Shown here piece after piece: positions 5,707 through 15,280 of a stretch of DNA of 15,950 bases (the first letter of the stretch is position 1; the number at the start of each line of letters is the position of its first letter). The DNA is taken from positions 1 through 15,950 of the forward strand of contig NZ_CAJTSC010000066.1 of assembly GCF_910578895.1 (NCBI RefSeq), written 5' to 3'. The translations under genes and the position numbers were made by a program. The notes below the pieces were generated by a model, which did no database searches, was not told the origin of the DNA, and worked only from the letters and a program-made list of their open reading frames with translations. This stretch comes from an uncultured Bacteroides sp. (GTDB lineage: Bacteria; Bacteroidota; Bacteroidia; Bacteroidales; Bacteroidaceae).

Positions 5707-8055
5707 TTAGCGTAAATTATTTTTTAGAAATTTCTTAAGCGAGATTGTAGTTATACCCAATAGCTTAGACTTAAGTTGTAGCCCATTGTCTGATGTAAGC
5801 ATAATTGGATTCTGTTCTTTATACTTTAATGCGACTGATAATATCATATTGTCAGGTGAACGTTTATCAAAGTCATCTGGCAATAAAGAAGTATCTGCGA
5901 ACTCGTATAAAATCTCATGCTGTGACTCATTATTAAGATTACGTAAAGCCTTCTCCGCGTTTTGTCTTCGTTCTTCAGTTAATTTGATTTTCATCTTATC
6001 GAGCTCATCCGTCACCTTTGCAGACAAGATGATAGGATACTTTCTGTCAATCTTAGAAATAATATCGGGATAGTCCACAAAAACATTAGTATCAATGATA
6101 TAATAGTTTTTCTTTGTTATACTTAATTCCTTCTTTTTCCGTTCAAATTGAGAAAGGTCAATTTTACCTACAACTCTCAACCCTATTGTGGAGGAGACCG
6201 TTGATACTGTTTTTTCTTCAGATATAGGTTGGACTATAGGGGCTGATGATTCTGACTCTTGCAAATTAGTTCTCCATACATTTGTTTTACCATCAAACTT
6301 ATCACAATTATCTATAAACTGTAATACTGTAGGTGATACAGTGTGAAATTCGTTAAGAGGCATATCTGAAATAATGAGAGTCGTACTAAGCGAACGGCTT
6401 GTTGCTACATTAAAACGTCGATCTTCTAGTGCGAAACCCGGATTCCTTCCAGGAATGTATAGAATAGCATAATCAACAGTCATACCTTGGATTCTATCTA
6501 TCGTTTCGATAGTTATATCCAGTTCAAGGTCAGACGTACAGAAACGTTTCTGCAGTTCCTTTACAGAATCTCTAAAAGGTGTTATGATAGCTAAAGAACG
6601 ATCAGGGTAAAATTTTTCCAGCTTTTCAATCACATCTCGTATAACAGCATCTGCTTTATCTGAATAAACTCCATTGCGGACATCTAGTGTACAATGGTAA
6701 AGTACACCGCCATCTTGTGGAAATAAGACACTATTCGCTTTGGTAAAATCTAAATAGTCTTGCTTCACAGACACAAAACGATTTCCGTAAAAGCATTTTG
6801 TAAGGGAGGCTGATCGACTCGTGAGACGGAAAGTGGTTACTATACGATAAGATTTTATCGATGTCCCCAGCACCATAGACTTCAATCCTTCAACTTGTGT
6901 TGCCACATTCCACGAATTATATTGTGGATTGTTAAGTTTCACGATAGGTGGCAACTGCATAGGATCACCTACAATTAGGCAATCAATCCCCAACTGCTTA
7001 AACGCAACTATAGCCGTGAGAAAAGCCTGAGAAGCTTCTTCTATGACTACCAAATCGTATTGTGGCAAACCATACAGAGTCATCTTCTTTTCGCTAAAAA
7101 CACTTGACAACTGATAGTTTGTCGCACAGAGCATTTCGCCACCAGGAACCTGCAAGTCGGCAGAGGCAGCTTTTACACCAGACACCTGTTTGCGTTCGTC
7201 AATAGAGAGATTTGTCTTGCTGACACGACCTTCCTTCACATACTTCTGCAAAGGCTTCTGCTTTATCAACTCGATAAGACCCTTGTTCGCCATGGTGGTG
7301 ACGCAGACGGTTTTGCCAGCATCAAGATACGGTGAAATCACAGAAGCGATGGTGTAACTCTTACCAGTTCCCGGAGGACCTTGTACGATACAACAATGTT
7401 CATTAGCGAGCGTGTCTATGATTGTGTCAGAAATGCCTGTTGGCTTCTGTTCATCAAATGCGAGTTCCTCGGGTGTCCATTCCTCATAATCTATAGTCGG
7501 TTCAAGGTTCAATTCATCGTTTGAAGAGAATGCATCCATATAGCTGGCAAGGTTGCGGAAATACTCTACAGGAGGAAATGGATTATGGACGATAAGTGAA
7601 AGACTTTTGCCATCAACCAACGCCTTTGACAAGATATCGTACAACTTAAAACTGAATCCAGAGCATGCAACATAGTCATAGTTGGAATCACCAGTATGAA
7701 CATAGTACATTGGAGTCATGTCAGAACCAGGAGAATGAAAATCCTTATTGTCAACGAACTCATCCCAACGGCAGATCCACTCCGTAACGTGTTCACCTAA
7801 TGCTTGCTTAGCACCTTTCTTAATTATGCACACGCCCTTCAGAACTTTCAAGCGTGGAGCCATACGACGAGGGCATTTGAGGATAATCATGCCTGTCTCA
7901 TGCTGAATGGAATCAACATAAGCAAGCGATAATTCACCTGTCTTAAATAAGTTCCGCATCTGCGAGCGATTGATCTTTTGTTGCTCGTCGATAGCCTCTT
8001 TCACTTGGTCAGCAAAGAATGACTTATAGTTTGCAAGTTTGATATTGTCAATCAT
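5707..8055 (-). CDS. UPF1-like SF1 helicase fused to a C-terminal PIN nuclease domain
   Basis: Protein of 782 residues from the ATG at 8055. A TTG six bases upstream would overlap the previous stop. An unassigned N-terminal part (1-195) precedes an SF1 helicase: Q motif near 203, Walker A GPPGTGKS (226-233), motif II VVIEEASQA (E339, E340), motif III GDPMQLPP (363-370), motif V ETIDRIQGMTVD (about 517-528) and motif VI FNVATSRS (about 548-555). The motif set resembles UPF1/DNA2-like helicases. After a short linker comes a PIN domain (about 650-780) with its acidic set intact: D655 (IIDTNVFVD), E684 (TDELDKMK), D735 (SPDNMIL) and D756 (LTSDNG), most like the PIN domain of PhoH2-type proteins. 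This predicts unwinding coupled to nucleic-acid cleavage, probably RNA. It begins two bases after the GHKL stop, so the two products are likely made together. Confidence 0.9.
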   Translation of the reverse strand: MIDNIKLANYKSFFADQVKEAIDEQQKINRSQMRNLFKTGELSLAYVDSIQHETGMIILKCPRRMAPRLKVLKGVCIIKKGAKQALGEHVTEWICRWDEFVDNKDFHSPGSDMTPMYYVHTGDSNYDYVACSGFSFKLYDILSKALVDGKSLSLIVHNPFPPVEYFRNLASYMDAFSSNDELNLEPTIDYEEWTPEELAFDEQKPTGISDTIIDTLANEHCCIVQGPPGTGKSYTIASVISPYLDAGKTVCVTTMANKGLIELIKQKPLQKYVKEGRVSKTNLSIDERKQVSGVKAASADLQVPGGEMLCATNYQLSSVFSEKKMTLYGLPQYDLVVIEEASQAFLTAIVAFKQLGIDCLIVGDPMQLPPIVKLNNPQYNSWNVATQVEGLKSMVLGTSIKSYRIVTTFRLTSRSASLTKCFYGNRFVSVKQDYLDFTKANSVLFPQDGGVLYHCTLDVRNGVYSDKADAVIRDVIEKLEKFYPDRSLAIITPFRDSVKELQKRFCTSDLELDITIETIDRIQGMTVDYAILYIPGRNPGFALEDRRFNVATSRSLSTTLIISDMPLNEFHTVSPTVLQFIDNCDKFDGKTNVWRTNLQESESSAPIVQPISEEKTVSTVSSTIGLRVVGKIDLSQFERKKKELSITKKNYYIIDTNVFVDYPDIISKIDRKYPIILSAKVTDELDKMKIKLTEERRQNAEKALRNLNNESQHEILYEFADTSLLPDDFDKRSPDNMILSVALKYKEQNPIMLTSDNGLQLKSKLLGITTISLKKFLKNNLR

Positions 8056-8057
8056 AA

Positions 8058-11000
8058 TCAATAGTCGTTATCGTTGTAATCATCGTTACCATCTTCCGCT
8101 TCTGCCATAGCACCAACATAGTGAGCGAATACGGCATCCATATTTGTACGAGCAGCCACACGAATCAAGGTGTATGCAGTACCTTTGGCATCTTCAAGTA
8201 TGCCTGTATAAAGAGCCCTTACTACATCAACCTTCTCCTTGCCGGTAATCTTGATAACAACATCGTCTTTTTCTACGAGTTTCAGAAATTCCTCGGCGTT
8301 GTTAATGTAATGGAAGTTCTTGCCTTGTCCATCAAGATAAACGCAAATCTTCCACTTGTCATCAACCATCTTATTCCATACAGAAGGAGAAATATACATC
8401 ACGCCACGAGCAGCACTACAAGCATGAATGTATCTGCCATCTTTAAGTTTGTGTACAGTTACATCACTCGCATTACGCACGAACTCTTCCATTGTTTCCT
8501 CAGGCTCTGCGTGCATCTCATTTCTGAGGTTCTGGTACAGACGCAACTGAGCAAGATAGTTGGTGTCGGCAATCTGCTCTGGCTTGATGTTACATTGAGC
8601 TAAGAGGTCTATTTCCTCCCTCGTTGGTGGTAATGATTCCAGTTCAAGAGGCGTTCCATGTGAGCGAAGGCGTTCTAATTCCTTTTTGGTGAAAATCTTC
8701 GGATGCTTACGTGTACGAGGTTTGTAAGGTCTGTCACCAACAGGTTGATAATTCTTGTCCTTATCAACAGATCCCATGTACCCATTACTGTCAGGATCAT
8801 AATCCTTATGAGGCTTGTTTGATGAAGCGTGAGACGTGTTAGACATATGAGTATTAGAAGACGTTGTGCTGGCATTATCCGTTGTGTCAACATCTTCATC
8901 AACGTCAGCCTCTACATCGTCTGTTTCATCTGTGTCATCGTAGTCTTCACTATCCTCTTCATCAACCTGTTCATATGTGTCATACTGACCAAGGTCATCT
9001 TCTGACTCTTCCTCTGCTGTAGATGACGTTGCTTGACCAACTAGTGATTCAGTTTGTTGCGACTGCTGTTGTGGACGAGAGTCAGAAGTTGACTGCTGCG
9101 ATGCGGTTTGAATAGGTTCTTTTGGTGATGTCTCTGATTCTTCCCCAACTTCAAGTTCGTTAACAGGTCTTGACGTTACATCTTTATTTGGTGCACCAGG
9201 CTTGTCATCCTCGCAAATAGTTTTCGTATCGTCAACATGCTGATTTTCTGTTGATGTCTCTGTAGTTGCTTCAGTAGCAGAATCTGTTGGTTCATTCGTA
9301 GCATTGCTATAGTAATCGTTTTCTGTTTCGATAGGTTCTTCTTCCTCTGGCTCAACGTTGATGGTCAAATCCAACGATCTGAGATAAGCGCGGAACTTTT
9401 CATCGTATGCAAGTGAAGAGCAATACTTTTCGATGCACGCTTCTACAGAAACGCTATCATCAAGAACGTCTTCACATACATTATCATACACGTCAAAACC
9501 TACCAGTCGCTTCAATCTACTACAGAACTTTGTAAAGGTACGATTATGCTTCCATGAGCTTACATAATAAAGGTGGTTGTCATCGTTATAGATACGCTCC
9601 ACATCATTATGTATAGTGTCATAACCGAGGTCTATCTTTTCACATACAACAAAATGATACTGCGACAGCTTTGTATTATAGCGTTCGTAGAGTTCTTGGA
9701 ATCGATCTGGGTTCTCGATAGCCGACAAGATAAGCAGACGAGGTCTGAGTATGGCAACCATATCAGCTGTTTCATCTTGTTTGCCTATAGGTGTTGCCAC
9801 AAAATCAGAACTTGTCAGACATTTTATCTTCAGCATGTTGCAGACCTTGACAAACGAATCTGTATCATAAGGGAAAGCACTTGTCTGCATAACAAACTCA
9901 TCGCCACGGAAGATATTCCTTTCCTGTGTCGCATCTGGATGGATAGCATAAAGTTCCGTAATATGCTTCTTCTGCCCCTTACCATTACGCCATTCTGCAG
10001 TTGGCGTTTTACGATAGTTGTCAACCAAAGTCTCATCTTGAATAGGCGAAGACAGCATCCAATTAATCACTATACTGCGGAAATTAGTTTCTTCCTCTCT
10101 TGGATGCGTAACACGAGCAAGGTAATAAAGGCAATCTTCAAAAGAGAGAGCTTTACAGAAGTTGATCTTCTCAAATAATTCACGAGCATCACGATTGTCA
10201 ATAGAGTCAACAATAGCTTTGCAAGGAACCTTCTCTTGCCATTGAGGTACCTTGGCACGAACAGCATAACCAGCTATGTGAGGTGTATACAACAACTCCG
10301 GCTTTTGAACAGAATTCTCTGTTGGTATGCACACGCGGTTATTGAAACATCCATCTTCTACCCAGGATTCATATTCGACCAAGCGACGAGAGAAACATTT
10401 CGACCAGAAATAACAAGCAAATGTGCGGTTTGCGAGATACTTCAAGTCCTCTCGCGTCATATTCTGATGCACGTTCTCCGCCTTGAAATATTGTTTGATG
10501 ATATCCTTGTTGCCTTCGAAAATGTAAGTGTCTGAAAGATACGACAATTCAGACACACCATTTGCCTCAAAGTCGCACGTTGGAGAATATTCTGTTCCAA
10601 GTGTCAGCTCATGAGCAAACTTGTATGTCGTTTCATTCGACTTGACCAGATACTTTATCTGCTTACGAAGTGTGTCATTTATGTCATACTCACTCTGTAT
10701 CTTGGCTACTTCACGTACAAACTGAATGTGAATGTCTGCAACGCTATTCTCATCAGCAGTAAACTTTGCAAGATAATCCTTAACCTTTGCGTCAATCCAC
10801 ATTTGCTTTGTGGTAATGAGATTGCGATTACCGTACTCTTCAGAGATAGCATGAAGCAAGTCCTTATTTGCCTTTAGAATATCGGGATGAACCTCGTTGG
10901 CAAGAGTGATGTACTTGAATGGCTCAGATACAGAATCCTCATCCATATTGACGATTATTACCTGATCAAGAGTCTTATAACCAGCATATTGAGTGCGAAC

Positions 11001-14000
11001 TCTCAACTGCATAATTTGGTATTTCCTTTCTGCCCATTTATCCTTCAGGTCTTTAAGGTACTTGGTCATCATCGCTACAACAGAATCCAAAGACTCTACT
11101 TCAATAGTTGAAAGCTTAGGCAAGATGTCTGAGAAAAGAATATCCTTGTTATCGGACTTAAGACCGAGTTTCCTGAACAATTTCATCCACTCTGACTTCT
11201 CGTTCTCATTGGCGGTTTCGATGTAAGACGAAGACACAAACTGCGCCTCCTTTACATACTTAGTTACCAGCGCCTCAATTTGTTCTTGCTGATAGGTGTC
11301 AGAAATGTAAAGCGATACACAATTGATAAGCGCGTTGTTATTGTCAAGCAACGGAATAGTCTTAAACTTATCAACAGATGCAATTTGCTTCTGGTTTACC
11401 TTTACCCATCGCCAGAAATCAACGTTATTGTTTATAACATTAACCGATTGACGCAAGTTTGCGTTCTGAGCAAGAATGTCAGTTGTAGTATTGATGTCAA
11501 ACTTCACAATCTTGAACAGCTGACGCATATCCTGAGAGAAATAATCGGTATATTTCTGTGAGAGCACAACATACATCTTCGGACACCATGCTTTCTCGCA
11601 CAGAATCTTTGCGTCCTCGTTGTATTCGATATACTGGATATTCAGTTCCCTTGCTCTTACTATGGTTCCGTCATAGGCAAGTAAAGGCATATCCTTGATG
11701 TCGTTGAAACTCATAGTATCATCAAAGAGTCTGTCTGCGTCACGCTTCAGGTATTCCAAGAATGTGAGCATAGTTGCCTCGTCAACAAGACCGGCATAGA
11801 TAACTGCCTTGTTCTTGATTACAACATCTGTGAAGAACGACTTGTCTGTGAAGGTCTTAACGCCAAACTGCTGACGCAAGAACGATTCCAGTTTCTTTAC
11901 CTCTTCCTTCTCACGACCTTCAAAGTAATCATTCGATAGAGCATACATCATGCTATCCTGCAACCAAGCATGATTGATATTGTCAGCATAGGTGCTGTTC
12001 TGAGCATACGCATCCTGATTGAAGTATCGCACGTCATCGTTGCAAAGATATACCTCATTTTTGTGGATGTCAACACAACGCAAGACATAATCCTTGAAAA
12101 CGTTTTCCTTCAACTGCGCTTCACAACCGTACACATATTCAACAAATGCTTTGTTGGCGGCATAATTGTTTTCTATGGCAGCGTTTACTTTTGCTCGGAA
12201 ATCGGCATCGCCAACTATGACAGTCGTGATGAAGGAGTCCTTGGTAAATTCGTTGAATCCAAGGTTAGCAAATATTGCAGTTATATTATCTTTCTCGTCA
12301 TCAGCCAGGCTGTCAAAATAGATATGCGATAGTACGTTGATAACATTCTCGCCCAACCATTTCTCACGTATTAAGCCATGAGCTTCTTCGTTGAAGAAGT
12401 AGTGATAATTGGTATAGTCGGTACTTGCACCACCATCCTCGGTAATGTACGGAATCTTTGTCTTGTTAGCCTTTAAATCAACTTCCTTTACTGCAAGATA
12501 ACGATAGAATGCAACAGAATTGCTTGGTACGTTAAGCAACACCATAGCATCCTCATTGGATAGAATGTAATCTGTAATCATAGACGCAGCAGAGAAAGAC
12601 AGGAAATACTTGTCTGCAAATGATTTCCAATTTTCATCTCCCTCAAAATTTGATCTTGATGCCTCGCAAAGATGCGGTACAAATCTACGCAAGAATCCTA
12701 TTCCATTACAATTCGTGTCAAAATCATAGTAGAGACTTCCTGCTGTAAACAAATCGCCTTTGTATTCAATAAATATATTTTTCTTCGCAAACTCGTTTAG
12801 TTCATCCTCACTCAACCAATGTCTAATAAATCGTGTATTGTTTTCGGGAACTTTCAACCATGTCTGGAAATCAGTTTCCTCACATTTCTTTACAACAGCA
12901 TCAACCTTTACACCAAGGCTCGAAGGAGAATGCTTGTACAAGAAATCCATGAATGCCTCCGATTGTCTTAACTCGTCAATTGGCAAGGAGTAGTCACCCA
13001 ACTCCATAAGAATTATGAAGTCTTTGTCTGAAATGACTCCGTTCGCTGTCATGCCAGTCATGTCGTTAATAATATTGTCGATGCATTCAAATGTTTGTTC
13101 ACCATCCTTATCCACGCATGGAACAAAGGACTCTTCTTTTATGAGCTTTTCAAATTCTTCCTGGAATTCCTCTATAAACGTCTTATACACGCGTCTCTTC
13201 TTGCACTCATCAAAGTCTGGGATAAGTGCAAAGATAGAGTCAAGGTCGTATTTTTTGCTTTCAATAAGCTGCTTGATCCAATAAAAGAACTGTTTACCTG
13301 CAATACGAGCAATAACGTGATTGAGTTCGATATCCTCAATATCATCACGCTGTCCGTTGGGCACCATATCGGTGTTCATTAGGAAATTGAAGCCCCAATC
13401 AGCCCGCTTTGCTGGCAGATAGCAATAAAGCATGGCATCATCAACTGGCATCAACTTTCTTTCAGCTTTCTTGCACGCAAACTTTACCGCAGTCTTACGG
13501 AAGTTCATGTACTTCTCAGGTATTTTCTCATAACCATCCGAACGAAGAGAGTCTGAATTTTCCAAGACATCGTTTATCTTATCTGTAATGTCCTCAGGAA
13601 TATCATCTACAAGAGAATCTGATACACACCAGTCTTTATTGTCTTTCTCACGAACAATAGGTTCATCCTGACCATCAATAAAGATGCTAACCTTCTTGAT
13701 GTTCGGGATAAACAATATGACGCGCTCTGATTCAAACACATCGGTAAACAAATCGATGTAGTTATCATCTCTGTCTTCGTCGGTAAGAATTTCCTTATCT
13801 CGTGGTTGGAGAGCGAACTTTACTCTGAACTCTTCGTTAGGATGCTGACAGAATACAGACTTGATTTCATTATTGATCTCATTATGTTCCGTCCAGATTG
13901 GCAATATCTGCCATGGTGTATTGATTACATCCGTAGCAGACTTGTCGAACCTGAATGTGTAATTACCAGTATTTAGGAGAACATAGTCGTTGTCAAGGAA

Positions 14001-14966
14001 AACTGTCTTAAAACCAATACCTTTGTAGCCGATGGCTTCGGTATTGTCAGACTTCTCGCCATCATTTATATCACAAATAGCTGCAATATTCTTCGGATTG
14101 AAATATTCACCTGTATGCTCGAATGTTAAGTAGTTCTCGGTAATATGGAACTCTACATCAACAGGCAAAGGTTGAATCTTACCATCAATTTTTGTACGAC
14201 GAGGATAGTCGTTAGCATTCTGCAGCAACTCATAGATGAATACTTCCTTACCGCTTTGTGTAAGTTGTTTTTTGAGAGTATCAAGCGAACGAGCAATCTT
14301 CTTTGCAGCACCTGCAGGATAACGCATAATGCCCTCGTAAAGACTGCTCACAATGTCTTTGGGGTAAATTGGTGTTATTTCCTCATGCAAGTCAATACTG
14401 AACTTGAGAGGATCGGTTTCAAGCAATACCCAAGTGAACTTGTAGTATGCATAGCGGTTGAACTCCTTGTTGCTTCTGAATGAGATAGACAGATTCTTTA
14501 TACCACGTTCCTTATCTTCAATCTTTGTAAAATCAGTATTACGGATATCTGTTATCGTAAACCAACCTTCATTTCTTTGAGGCGCAAACTGACCAATAAA
14601 CTGATTGTTCTCAAGACGCAATCTGCGTTTGATTTTAACGACCTCCTCGGAATCTACGCATTGGGTTGCTGCACGATTGTATTGTGGTCTTCTTTGCTCT
14701 TCGTGAGATTTTGGCTTAGCTTTTTCAATTACATACCTTGTAGGTTTTTCTCCCGAGGAATCTGTCCAGAATGAAAACAATCCAGAATCTGTTAAAAATT
14801 CATAGAAATAATTGTACCCCAGATTCTTATAATTGATACCTACTTTTCCAACAGCACGTAAGAAATCATATTGGTTCACCCATTCATCACCCTTGTCAAC
14901 CAGTTCAACCTTAGGCAAAGATTGATATATCTCACGTAATTTTTCTATTATTGATTTGCTGACCAT
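8058..14966 (-). CDS. Giant GHKL (sacsin/Hsp90-like) ATPase with possible N-terminal LOTUS-like domain
   Basis: Protein of 2302 residues. The first 80 residues resemble an OST-HTH/LOTUS winged helix (DEWVNQYDFLRAVGKVGINY, then LGYNYFYEFLTDSGLFSFW). Residues 110-195 are beta-rich, perhaps an OB or cold-shock-like fold. A GHKL ATPase domain starts at about 215: N box YELLQNANDYP (E246, N250, D253), a G1 region FEHTGEYFN (about 282-290) in which His-Thr replaces the usual Asp, and G2 IGYKGIGFK (G313, G316, G318). The next 1500 residues are unassigned. Residues about 1869-2060 are an acidic S/T/E/D/Q-rich linker, followed by a globular C-terminal domain (about 2090-2285) and an acidic tail. It is the second gene of the operon, 19 bp after the XRE gene. 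Giant GHKL proteins with sacsin-like ATPase domains occur in bacterial defence loci. That role here is inferred. Confidence 0.88.
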   Translation of the reverse strand: MVSKSIIEKLREIYQSLPKVELVDKGDEWVNQYDFLRAVGKVGINYKNLGYNYFYEFLTDSGLFSFWTDSSGEKPTRYVIEKAKPKSHEEQRRPQYNRAATQCVDSEEVVKIKRRLRLENNQFIGQFAPQRNEGWFTITDIRNTDFTKIEDKERGIKNLSISFRSNKEFNRYAYYKFTWVLLETDPLKFSIDLHEEITPIYPKDIVSSLYEGIMRYPAGAAKKIARSLDTLKKQLTQSGKEVFIYELLQNANDYPRRTKIDGKIQPLPVDVEFHITENYLTFEHTGEYFNPKNIAAICDINDGEKSDNTEAIGYKGIGFKTVFLDNDYVLLNTGNYTFRFDKSATDVINTPWQILPIWTEHNEINNEIKSVFCQHPNEEFRVKFALQPRDKEILTDEDRDDNYIDLFTDVFESERVILFIPNIKKVSIFIDGQDEPIVREKDNKDWCVSDSLVDDIPEDITDKINDVLENSDSLRSDGYEKIPEKYMNFRKTAVKFACKKAERKLMPVDDAMLYCYLPAKRADWGFNFLMNTDMVPNGQRDDIEDIELNHVIARIAGKQFFYWIKQLIESKKYDLDSIFALIPDFDECKKRRVYKTFIEEFQEEFEKLIKEESFVPCVDKDGEQTFECIDNIINDMTGMTANGVISDKDFIILMELGDYSLPIDELRQSEAFMDFLYKHSPSSLGVKVDAVVKKCEETDFQTWLKVPENNTRFIRHWLSEDELNEFAKKNIFIEYKGDLFTAGSLYYDFDTNCNGIGFLRRFVPHLCEASRSNFEGDENWKSFADKYFLSFSAASMITDYILSNEDAMVLLNVPSNSVAFYRYLAVKEVDLKANKTKIPYITEDGGASTDYTNYHYFFNEEAHGLIREKWLGENVINVLSHIYFDSLADDEKDNITAIFANLGFNEFTKDSFITTVIVGDADFRAKVNAAIENNYAANKAFVEYVYGCEAQLKENVFKDYVLRCVDIHKNEVYLCNDDVRYFNQDAYAQNSTYADNINHAWLQDSMMYALSNDYFEGREKEEVKKLESFLRQQFGVKTFTDKSFFTDVVIKNKAVIYAGLVDEATMLTFLEYLKRDADRLFDDTMSFNDIKDMPLLAYDGTIVRARELNIQYIEYNEDAKILCEKAWCPKMYVVLSQKYTDYFSQDMRQLFKIVKFDINTTTDILAQNANLRQSVNVINNNVDFWRWVKVNQKQIASVDKFKTIPLLDNNNALINCVSLYISDTYQQEQIEALVTKYVKEAQFVSSSYIETANENEKSEWMKLFRKLGLKSDNKDILFSDILPKLSTIEVESLDSVVAMMTKYLKDLKDKWAERKYQIMQLRVRTQYAGYKTLDQVIIVNMDEDSVSEPFKYITLANEVHPDILKANKDLLHAISEEYGNRNLITTKQMWIDAKVKDYLAKFTADENSVADIHIQFVREVAKIQSEYDINDTLRKQIKYLVKSNETTYKFAHELTLGTEYSPTCDFEANGVSELSYLSDTYIFEGNKDIIKQYFKAENVHQNMTREDLKYLANRTFACYFWSKCFSRRLVEYESWVEDGCFNNRVCIPTENSVQKPELLYTPHIAGYAVRAKVPQWQEKVPCKAIVDSIDNRDARELFEKINFCKALSFEDCLYYLARVTHPREEETNFRSIVINWMLSSPIQDETLVDNYRKTPTAEWRNGKGQKKHITELYAIHPDATQERNIFRGDEFVMQTSAFPYDTDSFVKVCNMLKIKCLTSSDFVATPIGKQDETADMVAILRPRLLILSAIENPDRFQELYERYNTKLSQYHFVVCEKIDLGYDTIHNDVERIYNDDNHLYYVSSWKHNRTFTKFCSRLKRLVGFDVYDNVCEDVLDDSVSVEACIEKYCSSLAYDEKFRAYLRSLDLTINVEPEEEEPIETENDYYSNATNEPTDSATEATTETSTENQHVDDTKTICEDDKPGAPNKDVTSRPVNELEVGEESETSPKEPIQTASQQSTSDSRPQQQSQQTESLVGQATSSTAEEESEDDLGQYDTYEQVDEEDSEDYDDTDETDDVEADVDEDVDTTDNASTTSSNTHMSNTSHASSNKPHKDYDPDSNGYMGSVDKDKNYQPVGDRPYKPRTRKHPKIFTKKELERLRSHGTPLELESLPPTREEIDLLAQCNIKPEQIADTNYLAQLRLYQNLRNEMHAEPEETMEEFVRNASDVTVHKLKDGRYIHACSAARGVMYISPSVWNKMVDDKWKICVYLDGQGKNFHYINNAEEFLKLVEKDDVVIKITGKEKVDVVRALYTGILEDAKGTAYTLIRVAARTNMDAVFAHYVGAMAEAEDGNDDYNDNDY

Positions 14967-14985
14967 ATTCTATTAGATTTAGTTA

Positions 14986-15222
14986 TTACAAGATCGTCAT
15001 CATAATTTTCTGATTGTCTGTAGGTACGAGCAACTCCCGAATATCAACTTCAAGTATTCTTGTAATTTCTACTAGAGTTTCAAGAGTGGGTTGAGTTGTG
15101 TTAGTACACCATTTGCTCACTGTAGCCTGATCTTTACCTATTTGGTCAGCAAGCCACTTGTTCGTTTTCTTCTTTTCTACGAGAACTACTTTGATACGAT
15201 TAATGTTTTTATTTGTTGCCAT
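14986..15222 (-). CDS. XRE-family HTH transcriptional regulator
   Basis: Regulator of 78 residues that is almost entirely one Cro/C1-type helix-turn-helix domain (about 8-65): KKKTNKWLADQIGKDQATVSKW, with QATVSKWCTN as recognition helix, followed by PTLETLVEITRILEVDIRELL. Very similar small regulators stand at the head of restriction-modification and other defence operons in Bacteroidales, which I state from general knowledge of the family. It is the first gene of the leftward operon, with a perfect -7 element and an inverted repeat directly upstream, so it probably represses its own operon. Only 19 bp separate it from the GHKL gene, so all three genes are likely co-transcribed. Confidence 0.92.
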   Translation of the reverse strand: MATNKNINRIKVVLVEKKKTNKWLADQIGKDQATVSKWCTNTTQPTLETLVEITRILEVDIRELLVPTDNQKIMMTIL

Positions 15223-15250
15223 ATAATTACACTCTATTGTCTTATACCTT

Positions 15251-15280
15251 CAAAGATACAAAATTATTTCGAAAAACAAC
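15251..15280 (-). promoter_or_regulatory. Bacteroidota-type promoter of the XRE/GHKL/helicase operon
   Basis: On the minus strand TATCTTTG (15258-15251) is a perfect match to the Bacteroidota -7 element TAnnTTTG. GTTG (15280-15277), 18 bp upstream, is an acceptable -33 element (consensus TTTG). The ATG of the XRE gene follows after 28 bp, leaving a short leader. Confidence 0.7.

Noticed and set aside
5568..5735. Two very short rightward frames (starting MPLDIRESS and MKDADGLQ) in the gap before the helicase gene
   Set aside because: Each is under 30 codons, shows no motif, and the second runs antisense into the helicase end; they coincide with the inverted repeats.
8675..8902. 75-codon leftward open frame inside the GHKL gene
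   Set aside because: It overlaps the acidic linker of the GHKL gene in another frame and its translation shows no domain; it is a by-product of biased codon use.
9573..10178. 201-codon rightward open frame opposite the GHKL gene
   Set aside because: It is antisense to a continuous 2302-codon gene, and its Cys- and Ile-rich translation resembles no protein family.
5707..15222. Possible assignment to a named system such as BREX, Zorya, Druantia, Wadjet or Mokosh
   Set aside because: The defining partners of those systems (for example methylase, motor proteins, SMC-like proteins, kinase or phospholipase domains) are not present; only general domain types are shared.
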